From positions 1-22,610 of the forward strand of contig CAYXZO010000038.1 of NCBI GenBank assembly GCA_964469505.1: a DNA stretch of 22,610 nt, in the 5' to 3' direction. Positions 15,373-22,467 of this stretch are shown here, one piece after another; within the stretch, counting starts at the first letter, position 1, and each line of letters begins with the position of its first letter. The translations under genes were made by a program, and so were the position numbers. The notes below the pieces were generated by a model. The model was given only the letters and a program-made list of their open reading frames with translations. It ran no database searches and had not been told where the DNA came from. Origin of the DNA: CAYXZO01 sp964469505. GTDB taxonomy: Bacteria; Fidelibacterota; UBA8477; JABMPR01.

Positions 15373-16017
15373 ATGATACCCTTGTTTGGTAGATCCCGGC
15401 AGCTGGAAAGACAAGTTGACAATTTCCTGGACATAGCTAATCAGGCCGCTTTGGTTTTCCCGGCAGGCATAGAGTATTTCCTGGCAGGAAGAGAACATGA
15501 TTTCGAGGACATGATTAAAAGAGTCACGGCGCTTGAGGCCGAAGCAGATCATCTCCGCCGGGATGTGGAAACGGAACTCTATACCCATACCCTGATTCCA
15601 GAATCACGGGGAGACGTGTTAGCTTTACTTGAGAATACCGACCAGGTTATCAATTCCTGCAAAGACACTCTGAAACAGTTCGAAATCGAAATTCCTGATA
15701 TTCCGGAAGAATTTCACTACAGCTACAATCAACTGGCCCAGAAATCGGCGGCTTCCATGGAGGCACTGGTGCGGGCGGTTCGAGCCTTCTTTAAAGCTCC
15801 CATGTCGGTGGGGGATTACCTACACAAGGTTCATTATTTTGAGCGAGAATCGGACCGAATCGCCGAGGATCTCAAGCGAGCCATCTTTCGTTCCGAGTTG
15901 GATCTGGCACGCAAGTCACACTTGCGTTACTTCGCTTTTCACATCGAGCAGCTGGCCGATCTGGCGGAAAATGTGGCGGATCGTCTGGCAATTTATACTA
16001 TCAAACGCAGCGTGTAA
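15373..16017 (+). CDS. DUF47 (PhoU-like) phosphate-transport accessory protein
   Basis: A 214-residue all-helical cytosolic protein of the DUF47/TIGR00153 family, distantly related to PhoU. Repeated Glu/Asp clusters on helices (ALEAEADHLRRDVETELY, HYFERESDRIAEDLKRAI, HIEQLADLAENVADRLAIY) match the metal-cluster motifs of PhoU-type proteins. Such genes nearly always precede a PiT transporter, and the protein is thought to control its activity. Here the PiT gene begins 18 bases downstream, in the same frame after the TAA stop. GGAGG precedes ATG 15373. Confidence 0.9.
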   Translation: MIPLFGRSRQLERQVDNFLDIANQAALVFPAGIEYFLAGREHDFEDMIKRVTALEAEADHLRRDVETELYTHTLIPESRGDVLALLENTDQVINSCKDTLKQFEIEIPDIPEEFHYSYNQLAQKSAASMEALVRAVRAFFKAPMSVGDYLHKVHYFERESDRIAEDLKRAIFRSELDLARKSHLRYFAFHIEQLADLAENVADRLAIYTIKRSV

Positions 16018-16035
16018 CTCCGGGTATCGCTAATT

Positions 16036-17517
16036 ATGCTGCTGTTTTTCCTCTCCAGTGGTCTGTTTCTAGGTTGGTCTTTAGGGGCGAATAACACCGC
16101 CAATATTTTTGGAACTGCCGTGGCCACACGTATGGTTAAGTTCCAAACGGCGGCCATAATTACTAGTGTGCTGGTTGTCATCGGCGCTGTTGTTTCGGGG
16201 GCTGGAGCCACTCACACTCTGGGAGAGTTAGGAGCGGTAAATCGGTTGGAAGGCTCTTTTATGGTAGCATTAGCTGCCGCGTTAACTGTTTCTTGGATGA
16301 CAAAAGCCGGCTTACCAGTGTCCACTTCCCAGGCTATCGTGGGTGCTATAATTGCGTGGAATTTTTACTCTGGGACCAGAACTAATGTAAATACTCTCTA
16401 TAAAATTGTGTTCACATGGGTTATTAATCCTCTTTTAGCGGGAGTCTTTTCGGCTTTTCTGTATATTTTATTCCGTCAAATCACTCAACGAGTCAAAATC
16501 CATTTATTTCGGCTGGATGCTTACACGCGAACTGGCCTAATTCTGGTAGGAGCTTTCGGAGCTTACTCACTAGGAGCCAATAATATTGCCAACGTCATGG
16601 GAGTTTTCGTCCCGGTGGCACCATTCCGCCCATTGCATATCCAGCATCTATTTACCATTAGTGGAACTCAACAACTGTTTTTAATAGGCGGATTGGCCAT
16701 TGCAGTAGGGGTTATGACTTATAGCCGGAGGGTGATGTACACAGTCGGCAAAGAGCTGGTGCATATTACCCCTCAAATGGCTCTGGTTGTGGTCTTAGCC
16801 CAGGCTTTAGTTATGTTCCTTTTTACCTCGGAATCGCTGCACAGTTGGTTGACCAGTCACAACCTACCGGCCTTTCCATTAGTGCCTGTTTCCAGTTCCC
16901 AGGGAATTGTGGGCGCGGTTATCGGCATCGGCGCTGTACGTAACATCCGCAATGTGCGGGTGCGGGTTTTGCTGAAAATCGCATCAGGCTGGCTCAGCAC
17001 TCCTATTGTGGCGGGTTTGATTGCCTTTGTTTCTCTTTTTTTCTTGCAGAATGTTTTCGATATGCAGGTTTATCGTCCCATCAAGTATATAGTGGATGCC
17101 GAGGCCAGGGCCTACCTGCAACGACACCACATAGTTTTGCCCTGGGATAAGCTTGAGCCGGAATATCCCAATGAAAAAGCTTTCGATGATGCCCTCCACC
17201 GATTAACCATATTAAATGCTCAACAACGGGATACCGCCCGGTATGCTGCGGTAGTCGATCCGCTCCGGGTTGGCAATCTGGAGGATTTGAAAGCCCGTAT
17301 CGCCCCCTGGCTCAGCACTGAACAGTGGGAAGCTTTGAAAAGTCTGGAGGGTAAGACTTACCGTCATCCCTGGCGGTTTTATGAGGATTTGGCTCGCCAA
17401 ACGCCTGCCTGGAATCCAGAGTTGATGTCCGAAGCTCAGGCGAGGGAGACGCGCCGTAAACAGGCCTATCTGGCCAGGTTTTTCCGCATACCCATCAAAG
17501 AAAGGAAAAAGTTCTGA
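16036..17517 (+). CDS. pit: PiT-family phosphate transporter with long C-terminal tail
   Basis: A 493-residue inner-membrane symporter of the PiT family, which moves inorganic phosphate with H+ or Na+. Both inverted halves carry the signature motif, at 17-23 (GANNTAN) and 180-186 (GANNIAN), plus TSQAIVGAII (98-107) and SSSQGIVGAVIG (286-297). Most relatives have GAND; here both Asp are Asn. After the last membrane helix (about 340) there is a soluble, charged tail of about 145 residues that I do not recognise. Phosphate is favoured over sulfate (CysP-type) because of the DUF47 partner directly upstream. No clear ribosome binding site is seen before ATG 16036, so it is probably translated by re-initiation after the DUF47 stop. 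Confidence 0.9.
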   Translation: MLLFFLSSGLFLGWSLGANNTANIFGTAVATRMVKFQTAAIITSVLVVIGAVVSGAGATHTLGELGAVNRLEGSFMVALAAALTVSWMTKAGLPVSTSQAIVGAIIAWNFYSGTRTNVNTLYKIVFTWVINPLLAGVFSAFLYILFRQITQRVKIHLFRLDAYTRTGLILVGAFGAYSLGANNIANVMGVFVPVAPFRPLHIQHLFTISGTQQLFLIGGLAIAVGVMTYSRRVMYTVGKELVHITPQMALVVVLAQALVMFLFTSESLHSWLTSHNLPAFPLVPVSSSQGIVGAVIGIGAVRNIRNVRVRVLLKIASGWLSTPIVAGLIAFVSLFFLQNVFDMQVYRPIKYIVDAEARAYLQRHHIVLPWDKLEPEYPNEKAFDDALHRLTILNAQQRDTARYAAVVDPLRVGNLEDLKARIAPWLSTEQWEALKSLEGKTYRHPWRFYEDLARQTPAWNPELMSEAQARETRRKQAYLARFFRIPIKERKKF

Positions 17518-18062
17518 AAAACGCCAAATCGCCCCAGACCATCCTGGTTTCAGCCTGCTTGCTAGGCGAAAAATGTCGCTGGGATGGTGGGCATAATCGC
17601 CTTCATCCATTGTTAGAGCTATTGGCTCCCTTTACCATTATTTCCGTTTGTCCTGAAAAGGAGGCCGGCTTGGGAGTTCCGCGGCAGCCGATGGAGGTGA
17701 AAGGGGGGCAGATGGTTCGCCGCGACGGGAAAAAAGTCACCGAGCAGGTACGGCAGGGCATTAAGCGCTGCCTGCAACAGATTGAGGACCAGGAGGTTAT
17801 AGGGGCTGTACTAAAGGACCAGAGTCCCACATGCGGTTGTGGCCAAATCTACGATGGCAGTTTCTCAGGCACGTTAATCACCGGAGATGGGTGGCTCACC
17901 CTGGCCCTCAAAAAACGGGGCATCGCCTGCTGGTCAGCGGAAGCGGTAGTGGAAAAACCTTCACTTTTAGAAAAAAGTCGTAACGTCTTTCACCCTGAAG
18001 CATCGAACGATGGTATGTTTGAGGGGAAACTTAAAATAAGGAAAAGGAGCAAACGTGACTGA
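17514..18062 (+). CDS. DUF523 family protein, probable CTG start
   Basis: The DUF523 family has a conserved N-terminus ILVSACLLGEKCRWDGGHN followed by CPEKEAGLGVPR and, later, KDQSPTCG; all are present. The function is unknown; the conserved Cys residues (Ala-Cys in SACLLG, GEKC, SVCPE, SPTCGCG) suggest metal or redox chemistry. Between an upstream stop at 17457 and the TTG at 17559 the frame has no ATG, GTG or TTG, yet the family motif begins at 17541 (ILVSAC). Starting at TTG 17559 would remove the first conserved Cys. I choose CTG 17514, which overlaps the pit stop codon (CTGA) and lies 7 bases after AAAGGA, giving 182 residues. Confidence 0.8.
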   Translation: MKNAKSPQTILVSACLLGEKCRWDGGHNRLHPLLELLAPFTIISVCPEKEAGLGVPRQPMEVKGGQMVRRDGKKVTEQVRQGIKRCLQQIEDQEVIGAVLKDQSPTCGCGQIYDGSFSGTLITGDGWLTLALKKRGIACWSAEAVVEKPSLLEKSRNVFHPEASNDGMFEGKLKIRKRSKRD

Positions 18063-18426
18063 GAAACTAACCAAACAGGACTTTTTAGAGAAGGTCTTTG
18101 ACTACGAACACGAACAGGAATGGAAATACAACGGCGATGTGCCTTGTATTATCGATTTCTGGGCTGAATGGTGTGCCCCTTGCCGGATGGTGGCACCTGT
18201 TTTGGAGGAAATCTCCGAAGAGTATGAAGGCAAGCTGAAGGTATATAAAGTCAACACCGAAGAAGAACAAGAGCTTGCCAGTGTGTTCGGTATTCGTAGC
18301 ATTCCCTCCTTGCTATTTGTGCCGGTGGAGGGGCGTCCTCAGATGGCAGTTGGGGCCCTTCCCAAAGATACCCTGATGAAAGCCATCGAAGACGTTTTCG
18401 GGATTCCTGCTCCCAGTAAAAACTAA
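18055..18426 (+). CDS. trxA: Thioredoxin
   Basis: A 123-residue cytosolic thioredoxin that reduces protein disulfides. The WCAPC active site is at residues 39-43 (a common variant of WCGPC), the cis-Pro at 84 (RSIPS), and the buried Asp34 in IIDFWAEW is present. The first 25 residues are slightly longer than in E. coli thioredoxin. It starts at GTG 18055, 8 bases inside the end of the DUF523 gene, with AAGGAG upstream, so the two are translationally coupled. Pairing with a Cys-rich DUF523 protein hints at a redox link, but that is inference. Confidence 0.92.
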   Translation: MTEKLTKQDFLEKVFDYEHEQEWKYNGDVPCIIDFWAEWCAPCRMVAPVLEEISEEYEGKLKVYKVNTEEEQELASVFGIRSIPSLLFVPVEGRPQMAVGALPKDTLMKAIEDVFGIPAPSKN

Positions 18427-18449
18427 AAAGTCTTAAACATAATTTAAGA
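18425..18449 (-). terminator. Probable terminator of the corrinoid/UroD operon
   Basis: On the minus strand, TCTTAAA/TTTAAGA arms (18431-18449) around a 5-base loop run into AC followed by five T (18425-18429) and further T-rich sequence. The stem is A/T-rich but 7 bp long, and it lies directly after the larger hairpin at 18452-18492. Confidence 0.5.
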
Positions 18450-18451
18450 TC

Positions 18452-18492
18452 TGGTGCGGGCTATTCTCGGTAATCGAGAACAGCCCGCACCA
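18452..18492. repeat. Large hairpin covering the 3' end of the UroD-like gene
   Basis: Arms of 11 bp (TGGTGCGGGCT/AGCCCGCACCA) and an inner 6-bp stem (TTCTCG/CGAGAA) with a 5-base loop, separated by a single A-C mismatch. The right side encodes the last codons of the minus-strand gene, so coding and structural constraints overlap. It may stop transcription from the thioredoxin side, end the minus-strand transcript together with the terminator next to it, or protect mRNA ends. Confidence 0.75.
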
Positions 18493-19498
18493 TAGCTATG
18501 TAGCTTTCAGCGGGGACGTACTCGGGGATAGAGTTACCACTGCCCAAAGCGTAACCACCCCATTTGTCAGCTATTTCCAGTAACTCTCTAGACCGAGTGG
18601 CAATGCGGCTGGGAGATTCGCGGCATAGAAAATCCACATCGATACCTCCCAGAAAAGCAATTCGGCCATGGTACGTGTGGTAGGCTTCCTCAATGGGCCA
18701 GATATTGTCTTCGAAGGAATGCTTAGCGTCAAACCCCAAGGTGATAATGTCCTGGAAAACTGCTTTGACATTCCCGCAAGAGTGGAGAATGGCGTATTTG
18801 CCGCGGGCGTGACAGGCTTCCACCATCTGCCGATGCCAGGGAAATACGTAACGATGCAAATCGTCCGGACTCAAAATGGTGCCGGTTTTGAACCCCCAGT
18901 CATCATTGATGATCAAAGCTCCCACGGCTGGAAAGGAGGCGCAAATCTCGTAATAACGAACCAATCTTTCGCCGACGGCCCGGAAGATCTTATCCAGCAA
19001 TTCCGGATCGTCTATGGTCAGATAAGCCAGGTTTTCAAATCCCACCAGGCTGATAACATTTTCTAATAAGCCCCCAGGACCTGAAACCACCAGTTTCATC
19101 CCACGGGGCAATTTCTTCTCCACTGCTTGTAATAGCTGAAACTGTTCTGGCTCCGGCCAGTGCCAGGGATAAGCTTCAAAGCTTTGGCGATCGGTAATTA
19201 AGGCCCCGGCGTTTAGTGAGACCGTAGCCTCTTTTTCCACTTCCTTAGTGAAAAAAGAAAAGGCCTGCAATTTTATGCTCGAAACGGTAGCATAATCATA
19301 TCCGGCATGATAGAAGGCGTAGATGACTTGGAGCAGCCGTTCCAGGGGAGTAGAATTCGAGCCCAATTTGCGTCCCGAAAGCTGAACGTACAGGCGATCG
19401 TTAAGGGCATATTCGAATAATGTGGGGCGAGAGGGGTGAGCTTTATTTAAAACCGCAGCTAAGTTTTCGAAATCTGGTTGGGGTCTTTTATCTAGCAT
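18461..19498 (-). CDS. UroD-like methyltransferase (MtaA/MtbA-type), corrinoid partner
   Basis: A 345-residue TIM-barrel protein of the uroporphyrinogen decarboxylase family. It lacks the substrate-handling pattern of true HemE and lies directly after a corrinoid protein gene, so it more likely transfers methyl groups between a corrinoid protein and a thiol or other acceptor (MtaA/MtbA/CmuA-like). Family features include INDDWGFK near 200, HSCGN with His239 and Cys241 (two zinc ligands of such enzymes), and GGIDVDFL. The third zinc ligand, normally a Cys in a GCG-like loop, appears as Ser320 (GSGNSIPEYVP). The methyl acceptor is unknown. GAGG lies 5 bases before the ATG; the gap to the upstream gene is 10 bases. 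Confidence 0.8.
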   Translation of the reverse strand: MLDKRPQPDFENLAAVLNKAHPSRPTLFEYALNDRLYVQLSGRKLGSNSTPLERLLQVIYAFYHAGYDYATVSSIKLQAFSFFTKEVEKEATVSLNAGALITDRQSFEAYPWHWPEPEQFQLLQAVEKKLPRGMKLVVSGPGGLLENVISLVGFENLAYLTIDDPELLDKIFRAVGERLVRYYEICASFPAVGALIINDDWGFKTGTILSPDDLHRYVFPWHRQMVEACHARGKYAILHSCGNVKAVFQDIITLGFDAKHSFEDNIWPIEEAYHTYHGRIAFLGGIDVDFLCRESPSRIATRSRELLEIADKWGGYALGSGNSIPEYVPAESYIAMVRAVLDYRE

Positions 19499-19508
19499 GT
19501 GACCTCGG

Positions 19509-20162
19509 CTAAGCCTGCCCGGCAGTTGCCAGCCATTTCTTTACTAACACCAGCGCTTGATGGGCGTCTTTCCCGTATCCATCGGCTCCGATTTGGGCTG
19601 CGTAAGCCGCCGAAACGGCCGCACCTCCCACCATAATCATCAAACCTGAACGGAGAGAGTGGTTTTCCAATTCCCTCAAGACTGCTTCCATATTGTGCAT
19701 TGTGGTGGTTAACAGAGCGGAAAGTCCCAGGACAATGGGGTGATGTTGTTCCACCGCCTGGCGGAATTGTGCCGGTGAGACGTTTGTGCCCAGATCGAGA
19801 ATTCTGAAACCACCACCTTCCAGCACGGCTCCCACCAGATTCTTGCCGATATCGTGCAGATCACCCTGCACCGTGCCTAAAATTACCAAACCTTTTTCCC
19901 CGGTACCTCCTTTGGCCAGCATTGGCCGTAAAAGCTCCAGGCCGGCTTTCATAGCCCGCGCCGAGACTAGCAAGTTGGGAATGAAGTATTCATTCCTCTC
20001 AAAACGGCGTCCCACTTCTTCCATAGCCGGTTGCATCGTCTCCTGGAGCAATTGTTCGGGGGTAAAGCCCTGACTCAGAGCCTGTTCGACAATCCAACGA
20101 GTTTTACTAGCCTGGCCCTCTAGAATAGCCAAATACAGCTCCGGAAGCGGAACTTCTGCCAT
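19509..20162 (-). CDS. Corrinoid (B12-binding) methyl-carrier protein
   Basis: A 217-residue MtaC/MtbC-type protein. Residues 1-85 form the helical cap domain (LYLAILEGQ...VGRRFERNEYFIPNLLVSARAM), and residues 88-217 form the Rossmann-like B12 domain with DLHDIGKN (Asp101, His103, Gly106; His is the cobalt ligand), GLSALLTTTM and VGGAAVS. It carries a methyl group on cobalamin between two methyltransferases. The downstream UroD-like enzyme is one partner; the substrate-specific one (MtaB, MttB or MtgB class) and a reductive activator (RamA type) are not in the window. Only a distant GGAG precedes the ATG, so translation initiation may be weak. Confidence 0.93.
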   Translation of the reverse strand: MAEVPLPELYLAILEGQASKTRWIVEQALSQGFTPEQLLQETMQPAMEEVGRRFERNEYFIPNLLVSARAMKAGLELLRPMLAKGGTGEKGLVILGTVQGDLHDIGKNLVGAVLEGGGFRILDLGTNVSPAQFRQAVEQHHPIVLGLSALLTTTMHNMEAVLRELENHSLRSGLMIMVGGAAVSAAYAAQIGADGYGKDAHQALVLVKKWLATAGQA

Positions 20163-20308
20163 AATTGAAATTACGCTCCGACGAAGTATTTACCAACGTT
20201 CCAGCCGAAGGATTATGAATTCAAAAGCTACTTCAAGATCTGTCTTAATAGGCAATGACGCCTACTGAAGAATAGAGATTGAAACCATGACTATGTCGGG
20301 ATATTTGA

Positions 20309-20397
20309 TGGTACCCGGGGCCGGAGTCGAACCGGCACGGCTTAGAAAAGCCGAGGGATTTTAAGTCCCTTGTGTCTACCTGTTCCACCACCCGGGC
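20309..20397 (-). tRNA. tRNA-Leu (anticodon UAA)
   Basis: An 89-base tRNA including encoded CCA. The 7-bp acceptor (one G-U), anticodon loop CTTAAAA with UAA (20361-20363 on the plus strand), long variable arm CGGCTT-TTCT-AAGCCG typical of tRNA-Leu, and T arm GCCGG-TTCGACT-CCGGC are all intact. Confidence 0.96.
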
Positions 20398-20421
20398 AGG
20401 CAAGGTCTCTACAAAGAACAA

Positions 20422-20498
20422 TGGAGGCGTGGGCCGGATTCGAACCGGCGAATAGCGGTTTTGCAAACCGCCCCCTTGGACCACTTGGGTACCACGCC
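20422..20498 (-). tRNA. tRNA-Cys (anticodon GCA)
   Basis: A 77-base tRNA including encoded CCA. Acceptor GGCGTGG/CCACGCC, anticodon loop TTGCAAA with GCA, T arm GCCGG-TTCGAAT-CCGGC, and discriminator U73, an identity element for Cys. It lies 24 bases upstream of tRNA-Leu on the same transcript. Confidence 0.96.
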
Positions 20499-20514
20499 CG
20501 TCAAAAAGCGGCGC

Positions 20515-20543
20515 AATATACTTGAAGGGTTAGATTAAGTCAA
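20515..20543 (-). promoter_or_regulatory. Promoter of the tRNA-Cys/tRNA-Leu unit
   Basis: On the minus strand, TTGACT (20538-20543), a 17-base spacer and TATATT (20515-20520), each one base from consensus. Transcription would start about 10 bases before tRNA-Cys. No terminator is evident between tRNA-Leu and the corrinoid gene 146 bases downstream, so read-through into that operon is possible. Confidence 0.8.
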
Positions 20544-20567
20544 ATACGCCCTGCTGCTGAAAGAAAT

Positions 20568-20595
20568 AAAAAAAGCCCCGCTGTTCAGCGGGGCT
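20568..20595 (-). terminator. Rho-independent terminator of groEL
   Basis: On the minus strand, AGCCCCGCTG/CAGCGGGGCT (perfect) with a tiny AA loop centre, followed by seven T (20568-20574). It lies 28 bases after the groEL stop codon. Confidence 0.93.
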
Positions 20596-20623
20596 CGTGA
20601 AAATGACGATTCGTCGGGTTGGA

Positions 20624-22252
20624 TTAATACATTCCACCCATACCCGGACCGGGAGCTGGAGTGGAATTCTTCTCCTCCGGTTTTTCGGTGATGGCGCATT
20701 CGGTAGTAACCAGCAGCGCAGCTACCGACGTAGCATTCTCCAGGGCAGTCCGGGCTACTTTGGTAGGATCGATAATACCAGCCTTCATGAGATCGGTAAA
20801 GACCTCTTTCCGGGCGTCGAAACCAAAATTATTATCGCTGTTTTCCCGGACTTTCTGGACCACAATGGAATCTTCCCAGCCGGCATTGATGGCAATCTGC
20901 CGAACCGGAGCTTCCATAGCCCGCTTTAAGATCTTTAAACCGATCTTTTCGTCGCCTTCCAGGCCGTCGTCTTTGAGGGCATCAGCCGCCCGTAACAGGG
21001 CCACCCCGCCACCAGGGATAATACCTTCCTCGACCGCGGCGCGGGTAGCGTGCAGCGCGTCTTCTACCCGAGCTTTCTTCTCTTTCATCTCAACCTCAGT
21101 GGCGGCTCCCACGTGCAATACGGCCACGCCACCAGAAAGTTTGGCCAGACGCTCCTGCAATTTCTCACGATCGTAATCGGAAGTAGTTTTCTCGATCTGG
21201 GCCTTAATCTCGTTGATACGCGCCTTAATCTGGTCTTTCTCACCCATACCATCGACAATGGTGGTGTTCTCTTTGTCGATTACGATCCGTTTGGCCCGAC
21301 CAAGATAGGAGAGAGTGGCGTTCTCCAGTTTGTAACCCTGTTCTTCAGAGATAACAGTACCACCGGTGAGGACAGCGATATCCTGCAGCATGGCTTTACG
21401 GCGATCACCGAAGCCCGGAGCTTTGACCGCGGCAACTTTAAGAGTACCCCGTAACTTATTGACTACCAGAGTAGCCAGCGCCTCACCCTCTACATCTTCC
21501 GCAATGATCAGGAGGGGTTTGCCTGCCTGTGCCGTCTTTTCCAGAATGGGCAGCAAGTCTTTCATGGCGCTGATTTTCTTGTCGTGAATCAGGATGTAGG
21601 CATCTTCCAGGACGGCTTCCATATTATCGGGGTTAGTTACGAAATAGGGAGACAGATAACCGCGGTCGAACTGCATACCTTCCACGGTTTCCAGATAAGT
21701 GTCCATAGTCTTGGACTCTTCCACGGTGATAACGCCGTCTTTACCAACTTTTTCCATAGCTTCGGCGATCAAGTCACCGATAGCCCGATCGTTATTGGCA
21801 GAAACCGTGGCTACCTGGGCGATCTCTTCGTTGGTTTTAACTTCTTTGCTGATTTTCTTCAAATACTCAACAGCTTGAACGACACCTTTCTCGATACCCC
21901 GTTTGATTTCCATGGGGTTGGAACCGGCGGTTACATTCCGCATACCCTCTTCCAGGATGGATTGAGCAAGAACGGTAGCAGTAGTGGTACCATCACCGGC
22001 TACATCGGAAGTTTTGGACGCTACTTCCCGGACCATCTGAGCACCCATGTTCTCACGGGGATCTTCCAGCTCGATCTCTTTAGCTACCGTAACACCGTCT
22101 TTGGTTACCGTAGGTGCACCGAATTTTTTGTCGATCACTACATTGCGGCCTTTGGGACCTAAGGTCACTTTTACTGCATTAGCCAGAATGTCCGCACCGC
22201 GTTTCAGTTTGCTGCGGGCTTCAAAGTCGAACTCGATATACTTGGCTGACAT
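20624..22252 (-). CDS. groEL: 60-kDa chaperonin GroEL
   Basis: The 542-residue ATP-dependent folding chaperonin subunit. Hallmarks are VTLGPKGRNVVIDKKFGAP (29-47), the nucleotide-binding GDGTTTATV, KAPGFGDRRK in the apical domain, EEGIIPGGGVALL, and a short Gly/Met C-tail (GPGMGGMY), shorter than the usual GGM repeat. AGGAGG lies 8 bases before the ATG. It has its own promoter, a CIRCE operator and a terminator, so it is monocistronic; groES is not directly upstream, where the end of dut is found instead. It is probably heat-induced through HrcA. Confidence 0.98.
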   Translation of the reverse strand: MSAKYIEFDFEARSKLKRGADILANAVKVTLGPKGRNVVIDKKFGAPTVTKDGVTVAKEIELEDPRENMGAQMVREVASKTSDVAGDGTTTATVLAQSILEEGMRNVTAGSNPMEIKRGIEKGVVQAVEYLKKISKEVKTNEEIAQVATVSANNDRAIGDLIAEAMEKVGKDGVITVEESKTMDTYLETVEGMQFDRGYLSPYFVTNPDNMEAVLEDAYILIHDKKISAMKDLLPILEKTAQAGKPLLIIAEDVEGEALATLVVNKLRGTLKVAAVKAPGFGDRRKAMLQDIAVLTGGTVISEEQGYKLENATLSYLGRAKRIVIDKENTTIVDGMGEKDQIKARINEIKAQIEKTTSDYDREKLQERLAKLSGGVAVLHVGAATEVEMKEKKARVEDALHATRAAVEEGIIPGGGVALLRAADALKDDGLEGDEKIGLKILKRAMEAPVRQIAINAGWEDSIVVQKVRENSDNNFGFDARKEVFTDLMKAGIIDPTKVARTALENATSVAALLVTTECAITEKPEEKNSTPAPGPGMGGMY

Positions 22253-22260
22253 ACATCAAT

Positions 22261-22266
22261 CCTCCT
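22261..22266 (-). promoter_or_regulatory. Ribosome binding site of groEL
   Basis: AGGAGG on the minus strand, 8 bases before the groEL ATG. Confidence 0.85.
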
Positions 22267-22315
22267 GTTTCAAGTGGTTCAGTTTGTTTTCGCTTATAAA
22301 TAATAAATCTTCTCA

Positions 22316-22342
22316 TTAGCACTCGCCCATTTAGAGCGCCAA
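22316..22342 (-). promoter_or_regulatory. CIRCE operator (HrcA binding site)
   Basis: In plus-strand orientation, TTAGCACTC-N9-GAGCGCCAA. The left half is identical to the CIRCE consensus; the right half differs from GAGTGCTAA at two positions. The 9-base spacer is exact. The site covers the expected transcription start of groEL, as expected for repression by HrcA. Confidence 0.9.
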
Positions 22343-22371
22343 AATATATCTGGGTTACACTCCGGCTACAA
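22343..22371 (-). promoter_or_regulatory. groEL promoter
   Basis: On the minus strand, TTGTAG (22366-22371), a 17-base spacer and TATATT (22343-22348), immediately upstream of CIRCE. The -35 is weak (3 of 6) and the -10 good (5 of 6). The rest of the gap up to the dut stop (22372-22467) shows no gene and only a weak 5-bp hairpin at 22444-22458. Confidence 0.75.
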
Positions 22372-22467
22372 GGTTTCCGTAGCTAGATCTAAAATGAGCT
22401 TAGTTACTGAATAAAAAGGACTTACAGGGGTAACTTGATAAGACGCTTAAGAAAAGCGGAGCGATTT

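Noticed and set aside
15373..17517. DUF47 and PiT genes in the same frame considered as one gene split by a premature stop
   Set aside because: Both proteins are complete against their families and they are normally separate adjacent genes, so the TAA at 16015-16017 is a genuine end.
20245..20484. 79-codon open frame on the minus strand
   Set aside because: It is a translation of the tRNA-Leu and tRNA-Cys genes, a well-known false ORF.
20661..22162. Several plus-strand open frames (up to 192 codons) antisense to groEL
   Set aside because: They mirror the highly biased groEL codons; none has a ribosome binding site or a recognisable family.
22444..22458. Small hairpin after dut as a terminator
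   Set aside because: The stem has only 5 bp and no T run follows on the minus strand.
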